From positions 2,480,001 through 2,544,000 of the forward strand of contig NZ_CP095096.1 of assembly GCF_025561445.1 (NCBI RefSeq): a DNA stretch of 64,000 bases. The letters are read 5' to 3'. Under the pieces are notes generated by a model. The model was not told the DNA's origin and did no database searches. It saw nothing but the letters and a program-made list of their open reading frames with translations. This DNA comes from Staphylococcus sp. IVB6181. Its GTDB lineage: Bacteria > Bacillota > Bacilli > Staphylococcales > Staphylococcaceae. Below are positions 1-8,929 of the stretch, in pieces. Every line of letters starts with the position of its first letter. The stretch's first letter is position 1. Made by a program: the position numbers and the translations under genes.

Positions 1-80
1 GCACTGCTAAACAAGTGAGACCGTCCCTTCTCTCTTGTTGCCTGCCGTCCCAACAGGTTATATGCAGTGCTCTTTTTTTA
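1..80 (+). ncRNA. Candidate small RNA with two CCGTCCC hairpin loops and a terminator tail
   Basis: Bases 1-7 (GCACTGC) pair exactly with 64-70 (GCAGTGC), followed by a T run at 71-79, so a closing stem ends in an intrinsic terminator. Inside are two hairpins: 10-20 with 31-39 (loop 21-30) and 41-44 with 54-57 (loop 45-53). Both loops contain CCGTCCC. Exposed C-rich UCCC-type loops are typical of staphylococcal trans-acting sRNAs that bind Shine-Dalgarno sequences. I cannot assign it to a named family, and its 5' end may lie before the window. Confidence 0.5.
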
Positions 81-87
81 TTGAAAG

Positions 88-145
88 ACATAAAAAGCCG
101 CCAGTATGATTCGACAAAGTACCGAATCAGGCAAGACGGCTTATT
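88..145 (-). terminator. Terminator downstream of folE2
   Basis: An inverted repeat (AAGCCG near 93 pairing with CGGCTT near 138) encloses a further small palindrome with GATTCG/CGAATC arms. On the minus strand it is followed by a T-rich stretch. It lies just past the folE2 stop codon. Confidence 0.6.
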
Positions 146-161
146 GTTGATTGCCTATTTA

Positions 162-1040
162 TTATTTTCTGTGTTTTAATTTCGCAAATGCATCGTGTTG
201 GTGAATAGACTCTTCATTGCGGCATTCAATATAGAAGCCTTCTAACCAATCTAATTCTACTAAGTCCGCTGCGATCAAACGAATTAAATCTTCCACAAAA
301 CGCGGGTTTTCATAAGCACGTTCTGTGACGCGTTTTTCGTCTGGACGTTTAAGGATAGGATATAAGATTGAGCTTGCATTGGCTTCCATTGCATCTAAGA
401 TAACTTCTTTATGATCTGATGGTAATGTCGCCTCTGGATTAATATACGTTTTTACAGTGATTACACCGCGCTGATTGTGTGCAGAGTATTCACTGATTTC
501 TTTTGAACAAGGACATAGTGTTGTGACTGTTGCTTGAACTGTTAATTCTTGGCGTGTCACTTTATCCCCTTCAACTGCCATGCCGTAAGTTACATCAGCG
601 TTGCCGACAGCTTTTAAGTTTGTTACTGGGCTGTAGCGGTTAAAGAACCATTTACCTGATACATCTACACCCGCAGAACTTTGCTTCATGTGTTTTTGAA
701 GCGAGTCTAATACAGTGTGCAAGTTATCGAATGTTAATCTCACACCATTGTCATAGTGTCTTTCAACACTCTCTAAAATACGGCTCATATTAATGCCTTT
801 TTCTTCTCTTGTTAAACTTGTTGAGAATGCGAATGTACCTGCAGTTTGATATTCATCTATAATTACGGGATAGACTAAGTTTTTAATCCCGACTTCTTCA
901 ATTTCAAATAGGAAATCTTTGTGCGTGCTTTGCAAGTCTGTCATTTCTTCTTTTACTGTTGGTTTTGTACCTTTAATCGGATCAACAGAACCAAAGTGTT
1001 TCCAACGACCTTCACGTGTTGATAAATCAAATTCAGTCAT
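162..1040 (-). CDS. folE2: GTP cyclohydrolase FolE2 (type IB)
   Basis: Predicted to convert GTP to 7,8-dihydroneopterin triphosphate, the first step of folate synthesis, in the cytoplasm. The protein is 292 aa from the chosen start and matches the FolE2 family over its whole length. It has the C176-P-C178 pair followed by [14 protein letters not shown] that carries the metal-ligand cysteine, and the family-typical GINMSR at 82-87. A longer reading starts nine codons upstream at 1067, but GGAGG lies about nine bases before the ATG at 1040, which favours the shorter form. It is the last gene of a three-gene minus-strand run behind bshB2, separated by 16 bp. FolE2 enzymes are less zinc-dependent than FolE; no zinc operator was recognised here. 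Confidence 0.95.
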   Translation of the reverse strand: MTEFDLSTREGRWKHFGSVDPIKGTKPTVKEEMTDLQSTHKDFLFEIEEVGIKNLVYPVIIDEYQTAGTFAFSTSLTREEKGINMSRILESVERHYDNGVRLTFDNLHTVLDSLQKHMKQSSAGVDVSGKWFFNRYSPVTNLKAVGNADVTYGMAVEGDKVTRQELTVQATVTTLCPCSKEISEYSAHNQRGVITVKTYINPEATLPSDHKEVILDAMEANASSILYPILKRPDEKRVTERAYENPRFVEDLIRLIAADLVELDWLEGFYIECRNEESIHQHDAFAKLKHRK

Positions 1041-1056
1041 CTGTGTGCGCCTCCAC

Positions 1057-1722
1057 TCATGATTCAATATTATAAGTCCAATAAGTTTCTTGTTCTAAGA
1101 AACTTTTGGCTGTATCTGGAACTTGCGGTTCAGCAAGTTGCTGCAAGAAAGGTCCAGATTGTGATGCATGTGCTTTGAATGCATCTAATTTTACTTCTCT
1201 ATAATCACTGATATCATTCACAATATCAGGTTCCCCTAATTCATCAATTGCATCATTACTAAAAGCCACTAATTGTAAACGCGGGCGCTGTGCCTTCGGC
1301 ATACGTCCCACTGTTCTTACAACCGCTTCCGCTGTCGCTTCATGATCAGGATGTACAGCATAACCTGGATAGAATGAAATGATTACTGATGGATGCAGTT
1401 CATCGATTAAGCTTTCTACCATTCCATCAATCTTATCATAAGGTTCAAATTCTACCGTCTTGTCACGGTACCCCATCTTTCTTAAATCTTTGATACCTAT
1501 CACTCTCGCTGCTTCTTCCAACTCGCGCTCTCTGACATCCGGCAAAGATTCGCGTGTCGCAAACGGCGGATTCCCTAAGTTGCGCGCCATTTGACCTAAA
1601 GTCAGGCAAGCATATGTGACAGGTACACCGTTATCGATATATCTGGCTAATGTTCCTGCTGATGAGAACGTCTCATCGTCAGGATGCGGAAAGATAACTA
1701 ATACTTGTTGTTCCTCTGACAT
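1057..1722 (-). CDS. bshB2: Bacillithiol biosynthesis deacetylase BshB2
   Basis: PIG-L/LmbE-family zinc deacetylase of 221 aa. Predicted to remove the acetyl group from N-acetylglucosaminyl-malate in bacillithiol synthesis; BshB2 may also act on bacillithiol conjugates. The metal-binding motif HPDDE is at residues 13-17, and a second family motif HPDHE is at 124-128. A strong AAGGAGG precedes the ATG. It sits between a YojF-like gene and folE2. The yojF-yojG(bshB2) pairing is the known Bacillus arrangement and supports the BshB2 rather than the BshB1 assignment. Confidence 0.92.
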   Translation of the reverse strand: MSEEQQVLVIFPHPDDETFSSAGTLARYIDNGVPVTYACLTLGQMARNLGNPPFATRESLPDVRERELEEAARVIGIKDLRKMGYRDKTVEFEPYDKIDGMVESLIDELHPSVIISFYPGYAVHPDHEATAEAVVRTVGRMPKAQRPRLQLVAFSNDAIDELGEPDIVNDISDYREVKLDAFKAHASQSGPFLQQLAEPQVPDTAKSFLEQETYWTYNIES

Positions 1723-1734
1723 GATACGTCCTCC

Positions 1735-2094
1735 TTATATTTGAAACGGTACAGTACTGATTTCCAGCGCTGCTGCTAACTGTCCTTCATAATTAAATCC
1801 AGCGAGCAAGAATTCATTATTCTCATTCACTTCATAATGCGTTAAACCTTGTACATAAACCCATCCGTTATCTTGCAGTTTCAAGCCTACTCTGAACGGT
1901 TCTTTACCGCCGCCTTTAAGCTTTGCATGTTCAAAGACAACTTTAATATTTCTTAAGAAAGTCCCAGCATTAAATACACGTTGATCAAAATGGTTCGCAT
2001 ATGCGCCATTAGTCGTCTCAACATGCAAATATACCGGCTGGTCTACATAAGATGATAATAAAGATTGTACTTTCTCGTATTCTATCGGCTCCAA
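1735..2094 (-). CDS. YojF-family protein (DUF1806), TTG start
   Basis: Small cytoplasmic protein of about 119 aa resembling YojF, which is encoded beside bshB2 in Bacillus. No catalytic motif or membrane segment is evident and its function is unknown; the conserved pairing suggests a link to bacillithiol metabolism (inference). An in-frame ATG exists at 2139, but the extra 15 residues look non-homologous. TTG at 2094 has AAGGGAG eight bases upstream and starts the reading EPIEYEKVQ, as expected for the family, so I chose it. The gene lies 12 bp before bshB2. Confidence 0.8.
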   Translation of the reverse strand: MEPIEYEKVQSLLSSYVDQPVYLHVETTNGAYANHFDQRVFNAGTFLRNIKVVFEHAKLKGGGKEPFRVGLKLQDNGWVYVQGLTHYEVNENNEFLLAGFNYEGQLAAALEISTVPFQI

Positions 2095-2430
2095 GTCGCT
2101 CACTCCCTTACACAAAACAAATTCAATTGTTAACCCCATCTATACTGTGTCGTGTTTAATTTATCTATTATTCTGTATCACTTAATTGTACTAAATCAGC
2201 GTCAATAAATATAACCACTTGCTCATTCCATAAAAAACCATAGGAATTATCGGTTATTATTCAATATTTAGAAACAATATTTACATTATATAACTGTTCT
2301 AACACTTTCTAAAGAGGTTATTGAAACATTTCTATAAAATGAGGGGGATTTACTATCTGTTTGTATAACACCCCGTTATAATGGACATGTATGTCTTCAT
2401 AACAGATAAATAATAAGGAGGTCATTCATA
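2095..2430. other. Intergenic region between divergent yojF and nagB
   Basis: About 335 bp, AT-rich, with no convincing ORF. It must carry both divergent promoters. The clearest element is TATAAT at 2377-2382 on the plus strand in front of nagB, but no good -35 lies 16-18 bp upstream of it. No cre site was recognised. Confidence 0.5.
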
Positions 2431-3159
2431 ATGAAAATTATTAATTTAGGCAATAGAGACGATGCTTCGTTTTATACAGCATGTGAATTATTCAATCAAA
2501 TCAGCCGTCATCCTGACAGTAAGCTGGGCATGGCAACAGGCGGTACAATGGTTGATGTTTATTCCAATTTCGTCAACCTGCTGGAACGCAACCAATTAGA
2601 TGTTTCAAATGTAGAAACATTCAACTTAGATGAGTATATTGGTTTATCAGCAGATCACCCTGAGAGTTACCATCATTATATGCATGAAGTTTTATTCGAT
2701 CGCTATCCGCATTTCAAAGAAGAAAATGTACATTTACCGATTGGGGATGCAAAAGATTTAGAGGCTGAAACATCACGCTACGAACAACTCATTAAAGAAC
2801 AAGGTCCTGTAGATATTCAAATCTTGGGTATTGGGGAAAACGGACATATCGGTTTTAATGAACCAGGAACAGCAAAAGACAGTGTGACACGTGTCGTAGA
2901 TTTAACAGAAAGTACAATTCAAGCTAACAGCCGCTACTTCGACAACGAAGAAGATGTGCCGAAACAAGCGATTTCAATGGGACTTTCTACAATCTTGTCT
3001 GCAAAACGTATCATCTTATTAGCATTCGGAGAGAAAAAGAAAGATGCAATTACCAAACTTGCAAGCGGTATTCAAGATCCAAATGTACCGGCAACTGTAT
3101 TGTATGATCACCCGAATGTAGAAGTTTATGTAGATGATGCGGCAGCACCTGATAAGTAA
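2431..3159 (+). CDS. nagB: Glucosamine-6-phosphate deaminase NagB
   Basis: Converts glucosamine 6-phosphate to fructose 6-phosphate and ammonia, feeding amino sugars into glycolysis. The 242-aa protein has the family signatures: NLDEY with the catalytic Asp at about 67, and GIGENGHIGFNEPG at 133-146 containing the catalytic His139. AAGGAGG lies upstream of the ATG and a TATAAT at 2377. It stands alone here rather than with nagA. About 90 bp separate it from hxlA, which appears to have its own promoter. Confidence 0.96.
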   Translation: MKIINLGNRDDASFYTACELFNQISRHPDSKLGMATGGTMVDVYSNFVNLLERNQLDVSNVETFNLDEYIGLSADHPESYHHYMHEVLFDRYPHFKEENVHLPIGDAKDLEAETSRYEQLIKEQGPVDIQILGIGENGHIGFNEPGTAKDSVTRVVDLTESTIQANSRYFDNEEDVPKQAISMGLSTILSAKRIILLAFGEKKKDAITKLASGIQDPNVPATVLYDHPNVEVYVDDAAAPDK

Positions 3160-3172
3160 ACTTGCCTATTGT

Positions 3173-3200
3173 TTGTACATTATCAAACAGGGTATACAAT
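3173..3200 (+). promoter_or_regulatory. Putative hxlAB promoter
   Basis: TTGTAC (3173-3178), a 16-bp spacer and TACAAT (3195-3200), about 50 bp before the hxlA start. The -35 is weak and the -10 good. Confidence 0.4.
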
Positions 3201-3250
3201 TTAGGTAAAGCAAAAGTTACAACACTCACATTATGAAAGGATGAATCATT

Positions 3251-3883
3251 TTGGAACTACAATTAGCAATTGATTTATTAAATAAAGAAGACGCTGCAGA
3301 GTTAGCTAACAAAGTGAAAGATTATGTTGATATCGTAGAAATCGGTACACCTATCATTTATAACGAAGGTTTACCAGCTGTTCAATACATGGACGATAAT
3401 ATCGACGGTGTTAAAGTCCTTGCAGATATGAAAATCATGGATGCGGCAGACTACGAAGTCAGCCAAGCAGTGAAATTCGGCGCTGACGTTGTAACAATCT
3501 TAGGTGTTGCAGAAGATGCTTCTATCAAAGCAGCAATCGAAGAAGCACACAAAAATGACAAGCAATTATTAGTAGACATGATTGCTGTACAAGACATTGA
3601 AAAACGTGCAAAAGAATTAGACGAAATGGGTGCAGACTATATCGCAGTACACATCGGCTATGACTTGCAAGCACAAGGTAAATCACCATTAGATGATTTA
3701 CACACTGTTAAATCAGTTATCAAAAATTCTAAAGTTGCAGTTGCTGGCGGTATCAAACCAGATACAATCAAAGACATCGTAGCTGAAGGACCAGACTTAG
3801 TCATTGTCGGCGGCGGAATCGCAAATGCTGACGATCCAGTAGAAGCTGCTAAAGCTTGCCGCGACGCAGTTGAAGGGAAATAA
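3251..3883 (+). CDS. hxlA: 3-hexulose-6-phosphate synthase
   Basis: Condenses formaldehyde with ribulose 5-phosphate to D-arabino-hex-3-ulose 6-phosphate (ribulose monophosphate pathway); the reverse direction supplies ribulose 5-phosphate. The 210-aa protein is an OMP-decarboxylase-superfamily barrel with ADMKIMD at 58-64, holding the metal/catalytic residues, and a glycine-rich phosphate-binding end (VAGGIKPD, VIVGGGI). Translation starts at TTG (3251), with AAAGGATG about nine bases upstream. hxlB follows three bases after the stop, so the pair is one operon. Confidence 0.94.
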   Translation: MELQLAIDLLNKEDAAELANKVKDYVDIVEIGTPIIYNEGLPAVQYMDDNIDGVKVLADMKIMDAADYEVSQAVKFGADVVTILGVAEDASIKAAIEEAHKNDKQLLVDMIAVQDIEKRAKELDEMGADYIAVHIGYDLQAQGKSPLDDLHTVKSVIKNSKVAVAGGIKPDTIKDIVAEGPDLVIVGGGIANADDPVEAAKACRDAVEGK

Positions 3884-3886
3884 GTT

Positions 3887-4432
3887 ATGGCAGAATTAAA
3901 ATACCAACTTATTTTAGACGAGCTGAAAACAACATTAGCTAACGTAAAAGAAGAAGATGTTGAAAACTTTGAAAAAGCAATCAAAGACGCAAAAAACATC
4001 TTTGTCGCAGGCAAAGGCCGCTCTGGATTCGTTGCTAACGGCTTCACAATGCGTTTAAATCAACTTGAACAACCTGCTTTCATCATCGGCGGTATTACAA
4101 CACCTTCAATTCATGAAGGCGACTTATTTATCGTTATTTCAGGTTCAGGCAGCACAGAACACTTACGCTTATTAGCTGAAAAAGCTAAAGGCGAAGGTGC
4201 ACGTGTTGCATTAGTAACAACAAAACCTGACTCAAAAATCGGTGAACTTGCAGATACAACAATCGAGTTGCCAGCCGGCACTAAATACGATGCTGAAGGT
4301 TCAGCACAACCATTAGGCAGTCTTTTCGAACAATCTGCACAATTAATCTTAGATGCAGTTGTCTTAAACTTAATGGAAACATTCAACATTGATGAAACTG
4401 CTATGCAGCAAAATCATGCTAATTTAGAATAG
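3887..4432 (+). CDS. hxlB: 6-phospho-3-hexuloisomerase
   Basis: SIS-domain isomerase of 181 aa interconverting hexulose 6-phosphate and fructose 6-phosphate, the partner step to HxlA. The sugar-phosphate-binding segments AGKGRSGFVANGF (41-53) and ISGSGSTEH (85-93) are both present. Its Shine-Dalgarno sequence lies inside the end of hxlA, suggesting translational coupling. In a heterotroph that does not grow on C1 compounds, the pair probably detoxifies formaldehyde or makes pentose phosphate (inference). Confidence 0.94.
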   Translation: MAELKYQLILDELKTTLANVKEEDVENFEKAIKDAKNIFVAGKGRSGFVANGFTMRLNQLEQPAFIIGGITTPSIHEGDLFIVISGSGSTEHLRLLAEKAKGEGARVALVTTKPDSKIGELADTTIELPAGTKYDAEGSAQPLGSLFEQSAQLILDAVVLNLMETFNIDETAMQQNHANLE

Positions 4433-4447
4433 TTGAATATAAATAAC

Positions 4448-4494
4448 AACGCCCTGTATCGCGCGGTACTTCCGCTTGATACAGGGCGTTATTT
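4448..4494. terminator. Bidirectional terminator between hxlB and azo1
   Basis: A perfect 13-bp inverted repeat (AACGCCCTGTATC and its complement) with AT-rich flanks on both sides, between two converging genes. Confidence 0.85.
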
Positions 4495-4533
4495 ATACAA
4501 TAAACGATTGTACTTTTGTGTATAATCGTTAGT

Positions 4534-5100
4534 TTATTTTAAATGTTCATAAGGACGGCTTTCCGCAAATGACACAATTTGTTCTACAAATAAGCGTGAA
4601 CGTAATTGGAACTCTTCGTCTTGTAGGAAGAATGTTCCGTCATCCAGCTTCCCATAATCAGAGTCATGTGTCGCAATTTGCGTAGGTACTGCGATACCTA
4701 ATAATGTACGTACAATCAAACGCAAGTGGGATAATGGTTCCGCACTTACAATACCGCCGCTGTTGCCTACTAAGCCCACCGGTTTCATTTTGAATTCATC
4801 CATAGTCAGATGATCTAAAGCATTTTTCAGCACACCTGAATAAGAACCGTGGTAGTTCGGTGTACCTAAAATAATAAAGTCCGCTTCTCTTGCCAATGTT
4901 TGTAAATCTTTCACATTCTCTTGATAGTCGCTTGGCGGATTACTTGTTCCTGAAACGTCCAATGTATGAATCGGACGATCTGCTAAGTCGAAAATCTCAA
5001 CCTCTACCTCTTTTTCATTAAACTGTCCCTTTAAGAATCGTGCCAGTGCTTTAGTGTGTGATTCTACACGTGCACTCCCGACAATAATGACACCCTTCAT
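4534..5100 (-). CDS. azo1: NADPH-dependent FMN azoreductase, Azo1-type
   Basis: Flavodoxin-fold NAD(P)H:FMN oxidoreductase of 188 aa that closely resembles staphylococcal Azo1, which reduces azo dyes and probably quinones. Visible features are the N-terminal [13 protein letters not shown] flavin-phosphate loop, [12 protein letters not shown] and [20 protein letters not shown] start four codons upstream is possible, but TTGAGG is correctly spaced only for the ATG at 5100. It is 22 bp downstream of a Cof-type phosphatase gene and probably co-transcribed with it. Confidence 0.9.
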   Translation of the reverse strand: MKGVIIVGSARVESHTKALARFLKGQFNEKEVEVEIFDLADRPIHTLDVSGTSNPPSDYQENVKDLQTLAREADFIILGTPNYHGSYSGVLKNALDHLTMDEFKMKPVGLVGNSGGIVSAEPLSHLRLIVRTLLGIAVPTQIATHDSDYGKLDDGTFFLQDEEFQLRSRLFVEQIVSFAESRPYEHLK

Positions 5101-5122
5101 GAAATTCGTCACCTCAACTAGA

Positions 5123-5992
5123 TTATTTTGATTGTTCTTCTAACATTTTATTGATTGCTTTACCGACACCGCTGTTTTGGTTTGTGTCTGTCACATATTT
5201 CGCGTATTCCTTCACTTCTGGAATCGCATTTTCCATTGCGACCGGATAACCTGCGCGTGAAAGCATAGATACATCATTCATGTTATCGCCGATAGCCATG
5301 ACATTTTCCATTTTAATGCCTAATTGGCTGGCGATTTCTTCTAACGCAATCCCTTTTTGCGCATACGCATTCGTTATCTCGATATTGCCGCGTGCAGAAG
5401 ATGAAATTGCCAAGTTTGGATGTTCTGCTAATTCTTTGCTGACACGGTCTACTTTTTCGACATCGCCGTCGAATGCTAAAAGTTTCATCACAATTTCACC
5501 TGGTGTTTCCGCAATTTGGTCATAATTGCTGACAACTTTAAGTGTCCCTTGGTCAATACGATGTTGAATGTGTTTTTTAATCTTTTCAACATCTGCTTTT
5601 TGACCGGCATGCTCAGCAATATCAATATAAATATCTAAATCTCTTTGCGGGTCTTCTGTATAAATACCAAAGTTCGTATACACTTGGTAATAAATATTTT
5701 CACGGTTCAGTACGTGTGTAATCTGTTCAATCATTTCATGATTCAAACTTGAAGTATGCATAATATCAAATGATTCATCACGTACTTCTGCACCATTCAA
5801 ACAAATATAAGGGACTTTTAATCCTGTAGGTTCCACAGGCGCATTGGCTTCATAGAAAGCACGTCCCGTCGCTATTACTACCGTAATCCCTTGGTCTTGC
5901 GCTGCTTTAATCGCTTTAATATTTTCCTCTGAAATTTCATGTGCTGCATTTAATAATGTTCCGTCCATATCTGTCGCAATTAATTTAATCAT
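5123..5992 (-). CDS. Cof-type HAD-IIB sugar-phosphate phosphatase
   Basis: HAD-superfamily hydrolase of 289 aa, class IIB (Cof/YidA-like). Motif I is DMDGTLL at 8-14 with nucleophile D8 and acid D10; motif II lies in VVIATGR; motif IV is [12 protein letters not shown]. These enzymes dephosphorylate sugar phosphates or flavin mononucleotide; the substrate cannot be read from sequence. A short GAGG precedes the ATG. The upstream flank (5993-6210) is AT-rich and runs into an insertion sequence. Confidence 0.88.
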   Translation of the reverse strand: MIKLIATDMDGTLLNAAHEISEENIKAIKAAQDQGITVVIATGRAFYEANAPVEPTGLKVPYICLNGAEVRDESFDIMHTSSLNHEMIEQITHVLNRENIYYQVYTNFGIYTEDPQRDLDIYIDIAEHAGQKADVEKIKKHIQHRIDQGTLKVVSNYDQIAETPGEIVMKLLAFDGDVEKVDRVSKELAEHPNLAISSSARGNIEITNAYAQKGIALEEIASQLGIKMENVMAIGDNMNDVSMLSRAGYPVAMENAIPEVKEYAKYVTDTNQNSGVGKAINKMLEEQSK

Positions 5993-6246
5993 GAATTAAC
6001 CTCGTTTCTATTGTCTTTACCGCAGTGTCGTAAACTTAATATATTACAACGTAGTCTAATCTCATTCTATCAAATTTCATCCGGATACTTCTATCGTCTG
6101 TTCCGCCTATTTCTCAGATAAACCCGATCAAGTATTAAAATCGCCTTAAAAACGCCTTAAACTCACATATTTTTTACACTCTTTACAAAAAAACAAAGAC
6201 AAACTTCCTCTGTAGTGAACCCAAAAAGTTGAACTTTTTGATTAAG

Positions 6247-7170
6247 CTATTTTCCTAAGGCAAGATTTCTGTATTCAACAGGAGTCTTGCCTTTTAAATT
6301 TACTTTTCTTCTTACGTTATTATAGTAATTGATATATTTGTGTATTTCTAATTCCAACTCTTCATAAGAATTAAATTCTTCTCCATAAAACATCTCTTGT
6401 TTTAATAGGCCAAAGAAATTCTCCATTGGAGAATTATCATAACAGTTCCCTTTACGCGACATACTTTGAAATATATGATTGTCTTTGAGCGCTTTTACCC
6501 AAGCTTTATGCTGGTAGTGCCAACCTTGATCAGAATGTACTGTAGTTCGATAATTTAATTCAGGTATATTTTTAATAGCCTGATTTAAAGATGACAAAGC
6601 ACATTCTAAATTTGGGTGCCTACTAATAGAATAAGCGATGATTTCTTTTGAAAATACATCTAAAACAGGTGACAAATAAAGCTTTGTATTTGTATTCTTA
6701 ATATTGAATTGAGTAATATCTGTTAATAATTTTTGATAAGGTCTATCTGATACAAATCTTCGATTTAGTATATTTTTAGCGACTTTTCCAGTGCTTCCTT
6801 TATAAGATTTATAGTTTCTGCTTCTATGGTTAAACTTTGTGCATAAAAGTTTATTTTCTCTTGTTATTCTTAAAACTTTCTTATGATTAACTATAATCCC
6901 CATTGCATGAAGCTCTAAAGTAATTCTACGATAACCAACACGTTCATGATTTTTTTCGATAATTTCTTTAATCAACTTCAGCAGAGGTGCATCCTTATAC
7001 TCTTTTAAACCTAAATTGTTTTTCCAATAATGATAGCTGCTTTTAGCTATATTGGCTACTTTTAGAATATGATTCAGCTGATAATCTTTCTCTTTCCTTA
7101 ACTCAATAATAGCTGAAACTATTTCTTTGTTTGATTTTTTCGAGCTAAGGATTGTAACTTTTTTTCGAGT
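6247..7170 (-). CDS. IS3-family transposase OrfB, DDE integrase core, frameshift-expressed
   Basis: Catalytic half of the transposase. An ATG at 6975 gives a 242-aa product, but the same frame is open upstream to about 7170 and encodes the expected HTH_21-type region (KEIVSAIIELRKEKDYQLNH). It is therefore probably made as an OrfAB fusion by -1 slippage. The rve/DDE core is visible: LLTDITQF (first Asp), VHSDQGWHY (second Asp) and SPMENFFGLLKQE (Glu), and it ends with NLKGKTPVEYR. Two A runs suit slippage: A7 at 7159-7165 and A6 at 7135-7140. Confidence 0.9.
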   Translation of the reverse strand, partial: TRKKVTILSSKKSNKEIVSAIIELRKEKDYQLNHILKVANIAKSSYHYWKNNLGLKEYKDAPLLKLIKEIIEKNHERVGYRRITLELHAMGIIVNHKKVLRITRENKLLCTKFNHRSRNYKSYKGSTGKVAKNILNRRFVSDRPYQKLLTDITQFNIKNTNTKLYLSPVLDVFSKEIIAYSISRHPNLECALSSLNQAIKNIPELNYRTTVHSDQGWHYQHKAWVKALKDNHIFQSMSRKGNCYDNSPMENFFGLLKQEMFYGEEFNSYEELELEIHKYINYYNNVRRKVNLKGKTPVEYRNLALGK

Positions 7171-7643
7171 TCAATTTGGATTTCCAACAATTTATTTTCA
7201 TAACGTAGTCTTTCAAGTTCTTCTCTTTCAGTTTCGTTTAATGGTTGGTTAGACGGTTCACTCTTCTTATTTTTCATGGCTTTGGACACACGACCTTTCG
7301 GTTTTGGTTTTAAGCCAAGAATACCATACTCATTAAATTTCTTCTGCCATTGAGCAATTAAGGAAGGGTTAGGAATATTAAATATTTTCGCAGTTTCTTT
7401 ATACGATAAATGATGTTCCAATCGGTATTCTATGATTTCACATTTTTCTTCTTTTGAATATTTTCTTTTTGTCATACCAAAAGTAAGACCTTGAATACCG
7501 AAGGTATCGTACTGATAGATCCATCTTTCGATATAAGAATGATGAATATTGTACTTTTTAGCTAATGAACCATAACCAATTTGCCCGCTTTTGTATTCTT
7601 GTAATATTTTAAGTTTGAAATCTAAACTATAACTTTTATTCAT
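7119..7643 (-). CDS. IS3-family OrfA, helix-turn-helix DNA-binding protein
   Basis: A 174-aa protein with two helix-turn-helix segments (about residues 7-45 and 60-100 of the insertion-sequence OrfA type, ending EYGILGLKPKPKGR). A C-terminal coiled coil (about 130-170) is typical of OrfA dimerisation. I chose the ATG at 7643, which has a GGGGTG upstream inside the terminal repeat; an ATG five codons earlier is less likely. Its stop at 7119 lies just past the A6/A7 slippery runs where ribosomes can shift into OrfB. Confidence 0.88.
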   Translation of the reverse strand: MNKSYSLDFKLKILQEYKSGQIGYGSLAKKYNIHHSYIERWIYQYDTFGIQGLTFGMTKRKYSKEEKCEIIEYRLEHHLSYKETAKIFNIPNPSLIAQWQKKFNEYGILGLKPKPKGRVSKAMKNKKSEPSNQPLNETEREELERLRYENKLLEIQIELEKKLQSLARKNQTKK

Positions 7644-7731
7644 AATTAAACACCCCAAAAGTTGAATTTTGTAGGTTCAACTTTTGGGGTGCAGTACACT
7701 CACAAGAGTTCGTCTGTCTTATTTGCTTATT

Positions 7732-8259
<528 letters not shown>

Positions 8260-8311
8260 TTACCATGTGATACAATATCTATTGTCTATTTTAACACTTG
8301 GAGTGTTGTTT

Positions 8312-8929
8312 ATGAATCAACCTTATATCGCTATTGAAGGACCTATAGGAGTAGGCAAATCCTCATTAGCACACTTATTAAGTCAATCTCTTAACTACCA
8401 TGAAGCACAAGAAATTGTGGATGAGAACCCCTTCTTGTCCGATTTCTATGACGACATTTCAAAATGGAGTTTCCAAACAGAAATGTTCTTCTTGTGCAAT
8501 CGCTATAAACAAGTTCAAGACCTCAAACATCATAACAAAGGTATTGTCGGCGATTATCATGTTTATAAGAATAAAATTTTTGCACGTCAAACTTTGACAG
8601 ATACAGAGTACCATAAATTTGATCGTATCTTTGATATTTTAACTGAAGATTTGATGATGCCGGATATTGTTGTTTTTCTCGATGCTGATTTAGACGTGTT
8701 AAAACAGCGTATCGCAAAGCGCAACCGCAGTTTTGAAGCACAAATCGAAGACGATTATCTGTTGAACTTAAAAGATGCTTATTACCGTTTTTATCAATAT
8801 TTAAAACAACAAGGCAAACAAGTCATCCGCATCAATACAACAAATATCGATTTCGTTAATCGCCCAGACGATTACAACAATATATTAAACATTGTCCAAT
8901 CAATGATAGGAGGCAACACGCATGAATAA
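8312..8929 (+). CDS. Deoxynucleoside kinase (deoxyguanosine kinase type)
   Basis: Phosphorylates a purine deoxynucleoside for dNTP salvage. The 205-aa protein has the P-loop GPIGVGKSS at 10-18, a DEN-type substrate segment (VDENPF), and the lid sequence KQRIAKRNRSFE. A much longer in-frame reading begins at 8108, but that extension overlaps tadA antisense and shows no homology. The ATG at 8312 has GGAGTG at proper spacing. It overlaps the next kinase gene by eight bases. Paired Dgk/Dak kinases are known from Bacillus and staphylococci; which of the two uses dG is inferred from order only. Confidence 0.9.
   Translation: MNQPYIAIEGPIGVGKSSLAHLLSQSLNYHEAQEIVDENPFLSDFYDDISKWSFQTEMFFLCNRYKQVQDLKHHNKGIVGDYHVYKNKIFARQTLTDTEYHKFDRIFDILTEDLMMPDIVVFLDADLDVLKQRIAKRNRSFEAQIEDDYLLNLKDAYYRFYQYLKQQGKQVIRINTTNIDFVNRPDDYNNILNIVQSMIGGNTHE

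Larger units (their letters stand above)
6211..7698 (-). mobile_element. IS3-family (IS150-type) insertion sequence, apparently intact
   Basis: The element is 1,488 bp. Its terminal inverted repeats are TGTAGTGAACCC... (from 6211) and TGTACTGCACCC... (from 7698, minus strand), matching at 21 of 24 positions with TG ends. The 3-bp direct repeat CTC flanks both ends (6208-6210 and 7699-7701), showing transposition into this site. It carries orfA and orfB on the minus strand joined by a -1 frameshift signal. No internal stop is seen other than the programmed one, so it may be active. I cannot name the exact IS. Confidence 0.93.
6197..7715 (-). terminator. tadA terminator split by the insertion sequence
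   Basis: The left arm AGACAAACT (6197-6205) and right arm AGTTCGTCT (7707-7715) lie on either side of the insertion sequence and pair at 8 of 9 positions. On the minus strand the left arm is followed by TTTGTTTTTTT. Removing the element and one copy of its target repeat restores a standard stem, short loop and T tail directly behind tadA. Confidence 0.6.

Noticed and set aside
2361..2382. TTGTAT as -35 of the nagB promoter
   Set aside because: Only 10 bp from TATAAT, too short for sigma-A; only the -10 is kept.
3658..4389. Minus-strand ORFs opposite hxlA and hxlB
   Set aside because: Mirror frames of well-supported genes with no signals of their own.
6247..6975. The insertion sequence seemed to have a truncated transposase
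   Set aside because: The frame is open upstream and joins OrfA by a -1 shift, so the element is probably complete.
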